This document shows, piece after piece, positions 12,634 through 20,411 of a DNA stretch of 20,732 nucleotides (the stretch's first letter is position 1; each line of letters opens with the position of its first letter). The stretch lies in the IMG/VR virus record IMGVR_UViG_3300033064_001266, positions 1-20,732 of that record. One strand, given 5' to 3'. The notes below the pieces were generated by a model, which worked only from the letters and a program-made list of their open reading frames with translations, did no database searches and was not told where the DNA came from. A program made the position numbers and the translations under genes. The DNA is from a virus.

Positions 12634-13545
12634 TTAGCCCTGTTGATTCCAACTGAATCTAAGCTTGTCGATGCCCTGCTCAAAATCGAGCTTACAGGTT
12701 TTCTTGAAGTTGCACCATTGGCAAGGTTGGTAGCTCCAGCGCCAGCCCATCGGGTGCTTTTTAGACGGGTTATAGGAGACAAGTTCTCCATTGATAAACA
12801 TCTCTCGCCATTCCTTGAGCTGTTTAATTCCCATCTCAAAAAACTTTTCGTCGTAATCAACGCGGAACTCAGCAGTATCGGCTGGCCTATCGCGAGATAG
12901 ATAATAAATAAAACCGTGAGTAACAGGATCAAGCTCAGACCACAGGCCGCCGTTCTCTTGCTCGTGACGAATCAAGGCAAGCTGAACCTTTGTCTGGAAG
13001 ATGTGTCCTTCATCTGGCTTTCTAGCGCCGACCTTCATTTCGTCAATAGCAGACTGATACTTAGACTTGATCTCAATTGGTAGCGGTGCTGTGTAGCCCT
13101 CTGGAAGCAGCACACAGTCAACTGAGCCGGTAAGCCAAGCAGATGGATACTCAAACCCAGTCTGTACTTCTGCGTCAGGTGACGCGCTGATAAGGATTCC
13201 AGCCTTCTCAAAGGTAGATACAAGCTCGTACTCGACAGACTTACCAGCAGCCATTACTGTGCGCGAGCTCCGATTAAAAGGCTCTGCACTAGGAAGATCC
13301 ATCATCCCATACATCGCTTGACGCGGGCAAGCCATTGGATCGTCACCCGGAAACTGGGAAGCGTGAAAAGAAACATGCCAAGGATTGCCGTGTGGACTCT
13401 TGCCAGAGCCATCGCGCCAGATCTCTTCTTCAACCTTCTTGTAAGCAGCAATAGTCAGCGGCTCAATTGTCCGCTTGATCTGAAGTCGCGTAAGCATTTC
13501 TGCCCTACTTAATTTTTGCAGCCTTGTGACTGTCCTTGATCCCAT
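12634..13545 (-). CDS. Cas4/RecB-like Fe-S exonuclease
   Basis: This is a PD-(D/E)XK nuclease of the Cas4/AddB-like type, which resects DNA ends using a 4Fe-4S cluster. From the ATG at 13545 it has 303 residues. Cys73 (MACPRQAMYG) and the C-terminal trio Cys275, Cys278 and Cys284 (CQWCNFKKTC) form the expected cluster ligands. The catalytic site is visible as TGSVDCVLL (Asp143) and PIEIKSK (Glu158, Lys160). A following FQTKVQLAL helix matches the usual Gln-containing motif. AAAGGA lies six bases before ATG; the TTG at 13569 has no such support. No CRISPR array or cas1 is present, so it is a stand-alone phage nuclease. It probably works with the RecA-like and RusA-like proteins in recombination. 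Confidence 0.87.
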   Translation of the reverse strand: MGSRTVTRLQKLSRAEMLTRLQIKRTIEPLTIAAYKKVEEEIWRDGSGKSPHGNPWHVSFHASQFPGDDPMACPRQAMYGMMDLPSAEPFNRSSRTVMAAGKSVEYELVSTFEKAGILISASPDAEVQTGFEYPSAWLTGSVDCVLLPEGYTAPLPIEIKSKYQSAIDEMKVGARKPDEGHIFQTKVQLALIRHEQENGGLWSELDPVTHGFIYYLSRDRPADTAEFRVDYDEKFFEMGIKQLKEWREMFINGELVSYNPSKKHPMGWRWSYQPCQWCNFKKTCKLDFEQGIDKLRFSWNQQG

Positions 13546-13572
13546 TTTGATCCTTTCATTTTTTCTCAACTC

Positions 13573-13601
13573 ATAATTACATAAGATCCTACTAAAGTCA
13601 A
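13573..13601 (-). promoter_or_regulatory. Candidate promoter for nuclease and downstream genes
   Basis: The minus strand has TTGACT (13601-13596), a 17-base spacer and AATTAT (13578-13573), matching consensus at 5/6 and 4/6. It lies in the 70-base gap between the glycosyltransferase stop and the nuclease ATG, one of the few gaps in the window. A transcript starting near 13566 would carry a leader of about 20 bases with the AAAGGA site. Confidence 0.5.
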
Positions 13602-13615
13602 GAGCCTTGATAATT

Positions 13616-14521
13616 CTATGCTGGTTTTATAGCAATAGTTGAACTGATGCCGCAGCTTTCAGCGTGATTCCACCACAGAATAGTGTTTACGCTTTCTCCA
13701 CATTTCGGACACAAACAATCAAAAGCTTTGCCGTCCCTATCAACCATAAAAATCCCGCTGCCCTCAACCCAAGGGTGACGATCATTCAGCATTGGAACAT
13801 CGCGTGCATTGCGCTCTAATTGAAGAGCATTATTTATTGGGTGAGATAAGTGAAATCCTCGTGCTTTTCCGCACCACGAAATTGCAACACCCATAGCAAC
13901 TGCGCGGAGTCCAAGCTCGCCATCTTCGCAACGCCCGTGATGGATTTGATTCCAAAATCCACCGACTCTTTTAAATTCTTCGACAGGCCAAACCAGATTC
14001 CCAGAAAAGCAAGCCAAGCCAGAAGAAATGTCTCCAATGATTTCTTCTGTGGGATCATGCTCTTCAAATCCCGGCAGCCTGAAATCTGTTTTTACTGCTC
14101 TCGCGGCTCTAAAAAAATCTTCAAGATTAGATTCTGGCTTGACGCTATCTGGCAGCCACTCATATGGACATATCATAATTCGATTAGGCGATCCAGAAGA
14201 ATAAGCTTCCTGAATTTCCGCAAAAGTTTCTGGTGCCATCATCACATCGCTATCAACAAACCAAACGTGAGTTGTATCTGGCCAAAGACTTGACACTTCC
14301 CGCACTCCGATATTGCGCGGCTGCTCCATGCCGGGATAATGCTTGCCTGTGCGCACTACCACGCAGTTGCGTTCGCCATCTTGAAACTGAAGATCGCCAC
14401 CATCATCAACAATTAAAACTTTTTGAATTGTTGAAGTCTGTGCTTCTAAAGAATCGAGAACCATATGAAGATTCTTTTCCCTGCCGTGAAAGCAAGGAAT
14501 AACAACAGCAAAATTCAGCAT
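13616..14521 (-). CDS. GT-A family 2 glycosyltransferase with C-terminal zinc-finger-like motif
   Basis: It transfers a sugar from a nucleotide donor. The 301-residue protein begins MLNFAVVIPCFHGREKNLHM, the classic family 2 nucleotide-binding strand. It continues with LIVDDGGDL (39-41 Asp/Gly), WFVDSDVMM (Asp90-Ser-Asp92, the metal-binding DxD) and CEDGELGLRAVAMGV, whose Glu-Asp is the usual base motif. About 35 residues from the end there is CLCPKCGE and then HAESCG, a Cys/His set that may bind zinc and is not part of the core fold. ATG overlaps the preceding stop (TGATG), with GAGG upstream; a TTG three bases earlier is less likely. The acceptor is unknown: virion protein, DNA base or host surface are all possible. 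Confidence 0.85.
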   Translation of the reverse strand: MLNFAVVIPCFHGREKNLHMVLDSLEAQTSTIQKVLIVDDGGDLQFQDGERNCVVVRTGKHYPGMEQPRNIGVREVSSLWPDTTHVWFVDSDVMMAPETFAEIQEAYSSGSPNRIMICPYEWLPDSVKPESNLEDFFRAARAVKTDFRLPGFEEHDPTEEIIGDISSGLACFSGNLVWPVEEFKRVGGFWNQIHHGRCEDGELGLRAVAMGVAISWCGKARGFHLSHPINNALQLERNARDVPMLNDRHPWVEGSGIFMVDRDGKAFDCLCPKCGESVNTILWWNHAESCGISSTIAIKPA

Positions 14522-15207
14522 CAAGAAACCTCGTATTGCCTCATCTTAATTTCTTCTACTGCGCCAGAAGCATTTACAACTGTTGATGGACCTATGCCAA
14601 ATCCTTGATTATGAACTAAATCATTATCTGGCAAAGCGCAAACAAACTCTTCGCTTTCTGTAACCATGTCTTGAAAGTGCCAGTCTTCAGAGAACGCAGG
14701 GCTTCGTTCTATGAATGGCCCAACCTCTTCCCAGCACTTTCTTGTTACAGCAAAGCAAGACCCAAGTATGTGTGTTCTTGAAGACCATCCATCAAACTGT
14801 TCGATGATTGTTTTCTTTGAATCACACGGGTCAAGCCAGTAATGAAAAGCTCCAAGAAGACCAATGTTTTCATTTGCTGACAGGATTGTTTCGGCTTGCG
14901 CTAACCAGTCGTTATGAAATATTAGGTCTTGATCTACTTTCCAGATTACATCGCCTTTTGCGGCATGAAACATTCGATTTAAAGCAATGCCTTGTCCCTG
15001 ATTATAAGTACGGGGAGAGAGCATTAAAAGAGAAATTTTTCCATTTCTTTGCAAATCTAAAAGATAGTCATAAACTTTTTCATCTTTTGATCCGTCATCG
15101 TGAACAATTATTTCAATTGGCTTATGCGAATTAGAAATAATTGTTTCTATGCACTGTCTTAAAAATTCTGGCCGGTTAAAAGACAGAATACAAAGCGAAT
15201 GATTCAT
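14521..15207 (-). CDS. GT-A family 2 glycosyltransferase
   Basis: The 228-residue protein is a compact family 2 glycosyltransferase. It has MNHSLCILSFNRPEFLRQCI at the N-terminus, VHDDGSKDE at about 36-43 (UDP-sugar binding), GQGIALNRMF and KGDVIWKVDQDLIF at about 84-97. In the last, VDQD supplies the DxD-like metal site. FSEDWHFQDMV later carries the acidic pair often used as catalytic base. It has no membrane segment, so it is cytoplasmic. It overlaps the methyltransferase stop and the next glycosyltransferase start by one base each (TAATG, TGATG), so all three are translated together. It is different in sequence from its neighbour, so the two probably add different sugars or act in sequence (inference). 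Confidence 0.85.
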   Translation of the reverse strand: MNHSLCILSFNRPEFLRQCIETIISNSHKPIEIIVHDDGSKDEKVYDYLLDLQRNGKISLLMLSPRTYNQGQGIALNRMFHAAKGDVIWKVDQDLIFHNDWLAQAETILSANENIGLLGAFHYWLDPCDSKKTIIEQFDGWSSRTHILGSCFAVTRKCWEEVGPFIERSPAFSEDWHFQDMVTESEEFVCALPDNDLVHNQGFGIGPSTVVNASGAVEEIKMRQYEVS

Positions 15208-15848
15208 TATCGCTTCTTAAGAGTCACTCGAAGTTCACGGTGATCTTTATTACTCCACCATTCTTGCGGGTCAGAAAGTCTTGGCGTGGATTCTTGACTT
15301 GTCTTCATAAATCTTGCTTTTGTGTATGGGACAGAAAATGATTCAGTCCAAAATGTGCCATCGGGATCTCCAACAAATGAATTCCATGTGGAAATCTCTT
15401 CACTTTCAGCCATAAAATATCTTTTATGATCTGGGTCAGACACTGCTGCTGTTGAAGGAAACAGAGGGGTAATGGCGCGCAAGTGACCGCCCGGCTTTAA
15501 GACTCTGTAAATTTCATCCATAAGCTCGATAAAACCATCACCGACATGCTCAAAAAAGTGATGACTAATGACATGCTCAATTGAGTTATCAGCAAATGGC
15601 AAGATAAAATCTACATCTAAATTCATTGCAATATTCACGTCGGGTGCGTAATAACGATCAATTCCAATACGGCCCTTCTTCAGAGTTCCGCATCCGAGAT
15701 CAACGTGGTATTCAATCTGATCATCTGGATTAATTCTGCTTGCACCGGGATGCCAAATAGGGTCTTGCCGAGGCCACGCTTCATATGACCAGTCAATTTC
15801 ATTTAAAGGCCCAGCAATTTCTGCGCCCTCGTTTGTAAATATTTTCAT
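15207..15848 (-). CDS. SAM-dependent methyltransferase (class I)
   Basis: The 213-residue protein has the Rossmann signatures of a type 11-like methyltransferase: YHVDLGCG at about 47-54 (SAM loop), acidic IGID at 61-64, LPFADNSIEHVISHHFFEHV at about 83-102, and YRVLKPGGHLRAITP at about 114-128. These domains methylate small molecules, sugars or lipids more often than DNA; no (D/N)PPY DNA methylase motif is present. It is translationally tied to two glycosyltransferases, so methylation of the same glycan or of a sugar precursor is a reasonable inference. The ATG overlaps the TGA of the 49-residue gene upstream (ATGA). Confidence 0.85.
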   Translation of the reverse strand: MKIFTNEGAEIAGPLNEIDWSYEAWPRQDPIWHPGASRINPDDQIEYHVDLGCGTLKKGRIGIDRYYAPDVNIAMNLDVDFILPFADNSIEHVISHHFFEHVGDGFIELMDEIYRVLKPGGHLRAITPLFPSTAAVSDPDHKRYFMAESEEISTWNSFVGDPDGTFWTESFSVPYTKARFMKTSQESTPRLSDPQEWWSNKDHRELRVTLKKR

Positions 15849-15994
15849 TTTATTTGCTCAACTTTCTTAAGCTTATCTCGCTTAATTATTTTATAAAGAG
15901 GGCTAGTAGGAAGATTTTTTACTGCTGCTCTTGCATCAAGTAATGCAATAGTTGTTGGGTCTACCCTGCCGTGAACACTGTCAACTAGATTCAT
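15845..15994 (-). CDS. Small unknown protein (49 residues)
   Basis: The frame runs from an ATG at 15994 to a TGA overlapping the methyltransferase start by four bases (ATGA). The protein begins MNLVDSVHGRVDPTTIALLD and ends with the Lys-rich stretch KIIKRDKLKKVEQIK. One amphipathic helix and a basic tail are likely. It overlaps the end of the zinc-knuckle gene by 14 bases, so it exactly bridges two genes that would otherwise be separated by about 130 bases. That packing is the main evidence that it is real. GAGAG lies just before ATG. I do not recognise a family; a basic peptide could bind nucleic acid or a partner protein. Confidence 0.65.
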   Translation of the reverse strand: MNLVDSVHGRVDPTTIALLDARAAVKNLPTSPLYKIIKRDKLKKVEQIK

Positions 15995-16187
15995 TGCTCT
16001 CAAGCCCTATCCAATCCTTTTTCCAGCGGTTGACGACCTTGATCCTACCACTTTGAATTTCTTTAGCAAGTTCAGATTCTGGGTTGTCAAGCCTAGAAAC
16101 ATGAACCGTAGTGCCATCTGATAATTCTGCCATATCGCAAAGTCCAGAATGTTTTTCGCGGCTACAGAGATGACAATAATTTGGCAT
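15981..16187 (-). CDS. Small zinc-knuckle-like protein
   Basis: The protein has 68 residues. Its N-terminus MPNYCHLCSREKHSGLC holds Cys5, Cys8, His13 and Cys17, a plausible CCHC zinc site. The remainder is polar and mixed (VHVSRLDNPESELAKEIQ, then VVNRWKKDW). Small zinc-binding proteins in phages often act as DNA- or protein-binding adaptors; nothing here tells which. It starts 11 bases after the RecA-like stop and overlaps the next small gene by 14 bases. The function is unknown. Confidence 0.68.
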   Translation of the reverse strand: MPNYCHLCSREKHSGLCDMAELSDGTTVHVSRLDNPESELAKEIQSGRIKVVNRWKKDWIGLESNESS

Positions 16188-16198
16188 AGCTCATAATT

Positions 16199-17212
16199 CT
16201 AGATCCTAGAAATCTCTAAAGCCTTTGCTCTTACTTCTTCTTGGAAGGTTAAATCTCCAGCAATAAAATTACGAAGGTTCTTCTCGCCCTGAAACTTCTG
16301 CTCGCCGTAGTAATACCAGCCGCCCTTCTGCTCCACAAGCCCGTAATAACGAGCAGCCTTAGAGATCTCAAACAGGCGATCAAACTCTAGGGTTTCAAGA
16401 TCAAGTCGCATAGTGGCAGTCCTAAATGGACGGCACACACGAGACTTCTGAACGCGGGCTTTAATCTCTACGCCGTCCGGCTCCACCTGCCCGCTAGCAC
16501 CCTTTGCTTGCGTAGCCTTTTCATCGAGATAGCCATCGGCATTACGAGATACCCAGCTTCCCTTCTTAAAGTGGACAGTCATTGAAGACTGGTGATCAAG
16601 GATGCGCCCGCCCGGAGCTTCCTCAGCGCCGGTACGGAAGTTGACACGCACTTGGTCAATCATAATTACGGTGTTTTCGTTGGGATCGAAGCGCTCGTTA
16701 AGCCTGCGGAAAGACTTGCCCCAAGCGCGAGCGGTAATGCCCGGTCGCCAGTCACGAACATCTGCCGTAAGCTCGTCCTCTGAAACTGCTGCCGTACAAG
16801 AGTCAACAACGTGAAGGTGGACAGCGCCAAAGAGGGCTTCCATCTTGTCTGTGATCTCTTCGATTGTCGTTCCTTCGACAACGATCAGTTCGTCAATGTT
16901 CACGCCAATCTTTTCTGCTGCAAACTTTGGGTCGTACTGCTTCTCGACGTTGTAATAAGCGCACTTAAGACCAAGCTTTTGAGCTTCACGGATAACGCTG
17001 AGAGTTGTCAGAGTCTTGGTAGATGAGTACCCGCCATAAAAACGTGACCAGCGCCCAAGAGGTAGCCCACCACCCATCGCTACATCTAGTTCTAGGCTTC
17101 CAGTAGATACTCTGGCCGCGCTCTCAAAGTCATTACCCATACGAATTGAGTTTTCGTACTTGCGATTAATCTTTGAAACAATCTCGTCATAATCACCTGT
17201 ATTAACTGGCAT
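16199..17212 (-). CDS. RecA/UvsX-like recombinase
   Basis: It forms ATP-dependent filaments on single-stranded DNA for strand exchange. From the ATG at 17212 it has 337 residues. RecA landmarks in order: STGSLELDVAMGGGLPLGRW at about 36-55, P-loop GGYSSTKT at about 60-67, CAYYNVEKQYDP with the catalytic Glu region, Walker B LHVVDSCTAAV, and VIMIDQVRVNF with GGRILDHQSSMTVHFKKGSW matching the DNA-binding and core end. The P-loop has Thr where bacterial RecA has Gly (GPESSGKT). T4 UvsX also lacks that Gly, so activity is still likely. The length is near that of RecA core proteins. The ATG overlaps the polymerase end by 11 bases; a TTG at 17233 would add seven residues. Confidence 0.88.
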   Translation of the reverse strand: MPVNTGDYDEIVSKINRKYENSIRMGNDFESAARVSTGSLELDVAMGGGLPLGRWSRFYGGYSSTKTLTTLSVIREAQKLGLKCAYYNVEKQYDPKFAAEKIGVNIDELIVVEGTTIEEITDKMEALFGAVHLHVVDSCTAAVSEDELTADVRDWRPGITARAWGKSFRRLNERFDPNENTVIMIDQVRVNFRTGAEEAPGGRILDHQSSMTVHFKKGSWVSRNADGYLDEKATQAKGASGQVEPDGVEIKARVQKSRVCRPFRTATMRLDLETLEFDRLFEISKAARYYGLVEQKGGWYYYGEQKFQGEKNLRNFIAGDLTFQEEVRAKALEISRI

Positions 17213-20200
17213 TGGTTTCCATTTCTTTAGCAAATTTTTCGATTGTCGCTGCGTGTTCGCAGACTACGCTGACAGATCCTTTCCAAGAGTCAGTCTTGCC
17301 AGTAACCATAATGGTTTGTCCCTCTACGAGCAAGTCTCCGTACATCGCCAATGACTCTTTCCAGAACCTGACGCGCCACTCGTTCATTCCGTAGGCGATG
17401 ATAGCCGTAGCGAATGGACTCCCGCCCTTAGTCAACTTACGATCAAATTTAATTATCTCGCCACCGATAATTACACTTCCAGTTTCATTCTCAGCTACTT
17501 CTTCTTGAGTAAAAATATTGGCTTCTATTAAGTCTGAATACTTCTGCACATCAGCAGCAACAGTAAGGCTCATGCTAAGACGGTCGCGCTCCCAGAGTGA
17601 GATTTCATTTTGCGTAGCGTCATCTCGCCCGCCGCAGAAGTCAAAAGCTCCTGCTTCTTGGAGGGCAACGAGAGCGGAGTTATTAATAGAACGCGGAGCG
17701 ATTCTATTACGGAAGTTCTCCATAGATTCATAGATGCCCTTCTCGCGATTAGCAATAATCGACTTGGCACCCACTTCTCCTACACCCTTAATAGAAAGCA
17801 GGCCGACTCGGATACCGGCATCGTCAACAGTCCAGCCAACGCTAGAGCGGTTTACGCAAGGCGGGTCAATGCTTACTCCCCGCAGGCGAGCCTCACGAAT
17901 AACTTGACTGACAAACTGCTGCTTCTCCTGCGGCTTAGATCCTGATGGGTAAGTCAGGATTGCTGCGTAGAACTCAAGCGGGTACTTAGTTTTCAGCCAC
18001 ATATCTTGGTAAGCCTGCAAAGCGTATGACGCAGCGTGTGACTTATTAAAGCCGTAGTGTCCGAACTCCAGAATCTTGTGCCATATTTCATCGGCTGACT
18101 TACGATCAATGCCGCGCTCGATGCAGCCAGCGAACCACTTTTCCTCAAAGCGCTTCATAAAGATTTTTGCCTTAGAGCCGCCCTTGATCCTGTAGAGCTT
18201 GCCCATTGCCTTGCGCAGATCATCAGCTTCTGCGCCAGAGAAGCCGCCAACAACCTTTGAGATCTCCATTACCTGTTCCTGATAGGTAACGAGGCCATAG
18301 GTTTCTTCTAGAACAGGCTTAATGCTGTCGTGCCAGTAATCAACGAGGGAGTTATCGCGCTTGCGCTTGGCGTAATCCCAAGTAACGCCACCCTTCATCG
18401 GACCGGGACGGTAGAGAGCGTTAGCTGCTGCCAAGTCGAAAGCAACATCGGGCTTGATTTCTTTTAGAAGGGTGGTGATGCCACGACTACCGAACTGGAA
18501 GATGCCAATCGTGTAGCCATTCATAAAGCCTTCCATAACGTCCTTCTCTACGTCATAAGGGTCACTAAGAGGGCCAAGCTCGTAAAGATCAACCTCTACG
18601 CCGTAGCGAGCCTTTATGAGGTCACAGGCGTATGCGTGACGGTCTAGGCCAACGATGCCTAGAGCATCAATCTTTAGAAAGCCATAATCAGAGACAACAG
18701 GGAAGTCTGCCGCGTCTGACCAAGAGGTAACGAGATCGCCCTGCTTGCCTCGCTCAAGAGCCATGTATTCGACAACTGGCCTCGGAGTAATAATAATTCC
18801 GGCAGCGTGCTTGCCAGCATTTTTTACTGAACCCTCAATGCGCAGAGCGTGCTGCCAGATATCGGGGTGCTTTTGCTTAAAGTCTTTTAACTTGTCGTTA
18901 GTAGGAAGAATCTCTTCAAGAGTCGTTTCCTCATCGTCTTGGCGAATCTCAATCGTGTCTGTTACAGCGTGGGCTTCGTCGTAAGGAACGTCGTAGACGC
19001 GGCACAAGTCTTGAATCGCTGACTTAGGCTGAAAGCGCGAGTGAGTGATGATGTCTGCAACGTGGTCAGCACCATACTTGCGGGCGATGTAGGCTTTTAC
19101 TTCTCCCCTTCGCTCGCTCTGGAAGTCAAGGTCGATGTCTGGCAATCCTTTGCGCTCTGGATTCAAGAAGCGCTCAAACAAAAGACCCCAAGAGATCGGG
19201 TCAATGGCAACAATTCCGACAAGATAAGAAATAAGACAACCGGCAGCAGACCCACGGCCAAGCCCAACACGGATTTTCTGACTCTTAGCCCACCGAACAA
19301 CATCGCCTACGAGAACAAAATAATCAATAACCCCCTTGCTGGCGAGAATCTCCCATTCCATTTCGATTCGCTCGTAATAAGTTTCTTTAGGCCATTTCTC
19401 CCAGTGACTGTCAGGGTAATTGGCAAACATTTTTTCTAAGCCATCGTCAATCCACTCGCGCAGAATTTGCTCTGGCGTTTGGTCGTCATCTACAACCTTC
19501 GGCAGCTTAGGAGATTTATCTAGTAAAAACGGAGTGGATCGCCGGACAAATACTTCTGTGTTAGCAATTGATTCTTCAACAACAGAGTCTGAAATGCCCG
19601 GATGATTCTCTTTAAACCACTCCAACATTTCTTCTTCGGAGCATAAGTACAAAGTTGGATTAAGCTCGGCTAGGTACGAGTCTTTGCCACTCTCTTTATC
19701 TTTCTGAACCTTTGAGAAAGAAGTAGAAGCTCCGCACATCTTCGCGATCTTGTGCGTCTCAGCCCATTCCTTGTAAGGGAAGTGAGCGTCGTTCGTGGCG
19801 ATGATTCCAATGCCTCTTTCCTGACCAATTTTGATAAGTTCAGTATTCAGTGTGCGCTGCTCATCAAAACCGTGCGGCATTATCTCTAGCCAAAAATCTT
19901 CGCCAAAAATAGAAGTCATCTTGTCGATGTATTCACGGGCTGCTACAGAATCTCCCCCGCTAATAAGCTCGTTGAGCCAAGACGATACGCAAGCAGAAGA
20001 GCAAGCAAGACCTTCTGAGTAAAGCTCTAGAAGCTCGTAGTCAACGCACGGGTATTGGTAGAAGCCCCCGCCATCGTCAATCTCACCATAAGCAGAGCTA
20101 ACGATACGAAGCAGGTTGTGCCAGCCCCGCAGGTTCTTCGCGTAAAGGCACAGGTGCCAAGCCTTCCTGCTCTCTTTATTAGAGCGATCTGGCCTGAAAT

Positions 20201-20402
20201 AAGCCTCTACGCCAGAGATAGGAAGCACCCCTGCTAGACGGCAAGCCTCGATGTGTTCTAGCGCGCCGGAAAGAGTTCCGTGATCTGTCTGCGCTAGAGC
20301 AAATTGACCCATCTCGGCGGCTCTGTCGGCGTAGTTCTTTGCCGACCCTAAGCCATCGAGTCTTGAGTATTGGCTATGTCTGTGGAGGTGTACGAATGAC
20401 AA
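17202..20402 (-). CDS. dnaE: DNA polymerase III alpha subunit (DnaE-type) with PHP domain
   Basis: The phage carries its own C-family replicative polymerase. The protein has 1066 residues. The PHP domain (1-210) shows HLHRHSQYS, AQTDHGTLSGALE, GVEAYF, WHLCLYAKN and IATNDAHFPY. The polymerase core has GRGSAAG at 382-388, PDIDLDFQ with D422 and D424, LKIDALGI with D579 as third Asp, ALYRPGPMKGG, VTYQEQVMEISKVVGGFSGA and FGHYGFNKSHAASYALQAYQ. A helix-hairpin-helix region (LLSIKGVGEVGAKSI) and C-terminal OB fold (VIIGGEIIKFDRK) follow. The start is TTG at 20402, the only candidate after the in-frame stop of the previous gene; the N-terminus then matches the family exactly, although no Shine-Dalgarno is visible. 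It is slightly shorter than E. coli DnaE. Confidence 0.95.
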   Translation of the reverse strand: MSFVHLHRHSQYSRLDGLGSAKNYADRAAEMGQFALAQTDHGTLSGALEHIEACRLAGVLPISGVEAYFRPDRSNKESRKAWHLCLYAKNLRGWHNLLRIVSSAYGEIDDGGGFYQYPCVDYELLELYSEGLACSSACVSSWLNELISGGDSVAAREYIDKMTSIFGEDFWLEIMPHGFDEQRTLNTELIKIGQERGIGIIATNDAHFPYKEWAETHKIAKMCGASTSFSKVQKDKESGKDSYLAELNPTLYLCSEEEMLEWFKENHPGISDSVVEESIANTEVFVRRSTPFLLDKSPKLPKVVDDDQTPEQILREWIDDGLEKMFANYPDSHWEKWPKETYYERIEMEWEILASKGVIDYFVLVGDVVRWAKSQKIRVGLGRGSAAGCLISYLVGIVAIDPISWGLLFERFLNPERKGLPDIDLDFQSERRGEVKAYIARKYGADHVADIITHSRFQPKSAIQDLCRVYDVPYDEAHAVTDTIEIRQDDEETTLEEILPTNDKLKDFKQKHPDIWQHALRIEGSVKNAGKHAAGIIITPRPVVEYMALERGKQGDLVTSWSDAADFPVVSDYGFLKIDALGIVGLDRHAYACDLIKARYGVEVDLYELGPLSDPYDVEKDVMEGFMNGYTIGIFQFGSRGITTLLKEIKPDVAFDLAAANALYRPGPMKGGVTWDYAKRKRDNSLVDYWHDSIKPVLEETYGLVTYQEQVMEISKVVGGFSGAEADDLRKAMGKLYRIKGGSKAKIFMKRFEEKWFAGCIERGIDRKSADEIWHKILEFGHYGFNKSHAASYALQAYQDMWLKTKYPLEFYAAILTYPSGSKPQEKQQFVSQVIREARLRGVSIDPPCVNRSSVGWTVDDAGIRVGLLSIKGVGEVGAKSIIANREKGIYESMENFRNRIAPRSINNSALVALQEAGAFDFCGGRDDATQNEISLWERDRLSMSLTVAADVQKYSDLIEANIFTQEEVAENETGSVIIGGEIIKFDRKLTKGGSPFATAIIAYGMNEWRVRFWKESLAMYGDLLVEGQTIMVTGKTDSWKGSVSVVCEHAATIEKFAKEMETNAS

Positions 20403-20411
20403 TTTAAGTTG

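Noticed and set aside
12633-12932. The upstream part of a 122-residue minus frame beginning MILLLTVLFIIYLAIG
   Set aside because: It lies out of frame inside the Cas4-like gene, whose C-terminal Fe-S cysteines are coded there. Only the last 22 codons, beyond the nuclease, were kept as a weak candidate.
13834-14067. Out-of-frame minus ORF within the glycosyltransferase gene
   Set aside because: The overlapping 301-residue frame carries the DxD and ED motifs; this frame has no start signal or recognisable domain.
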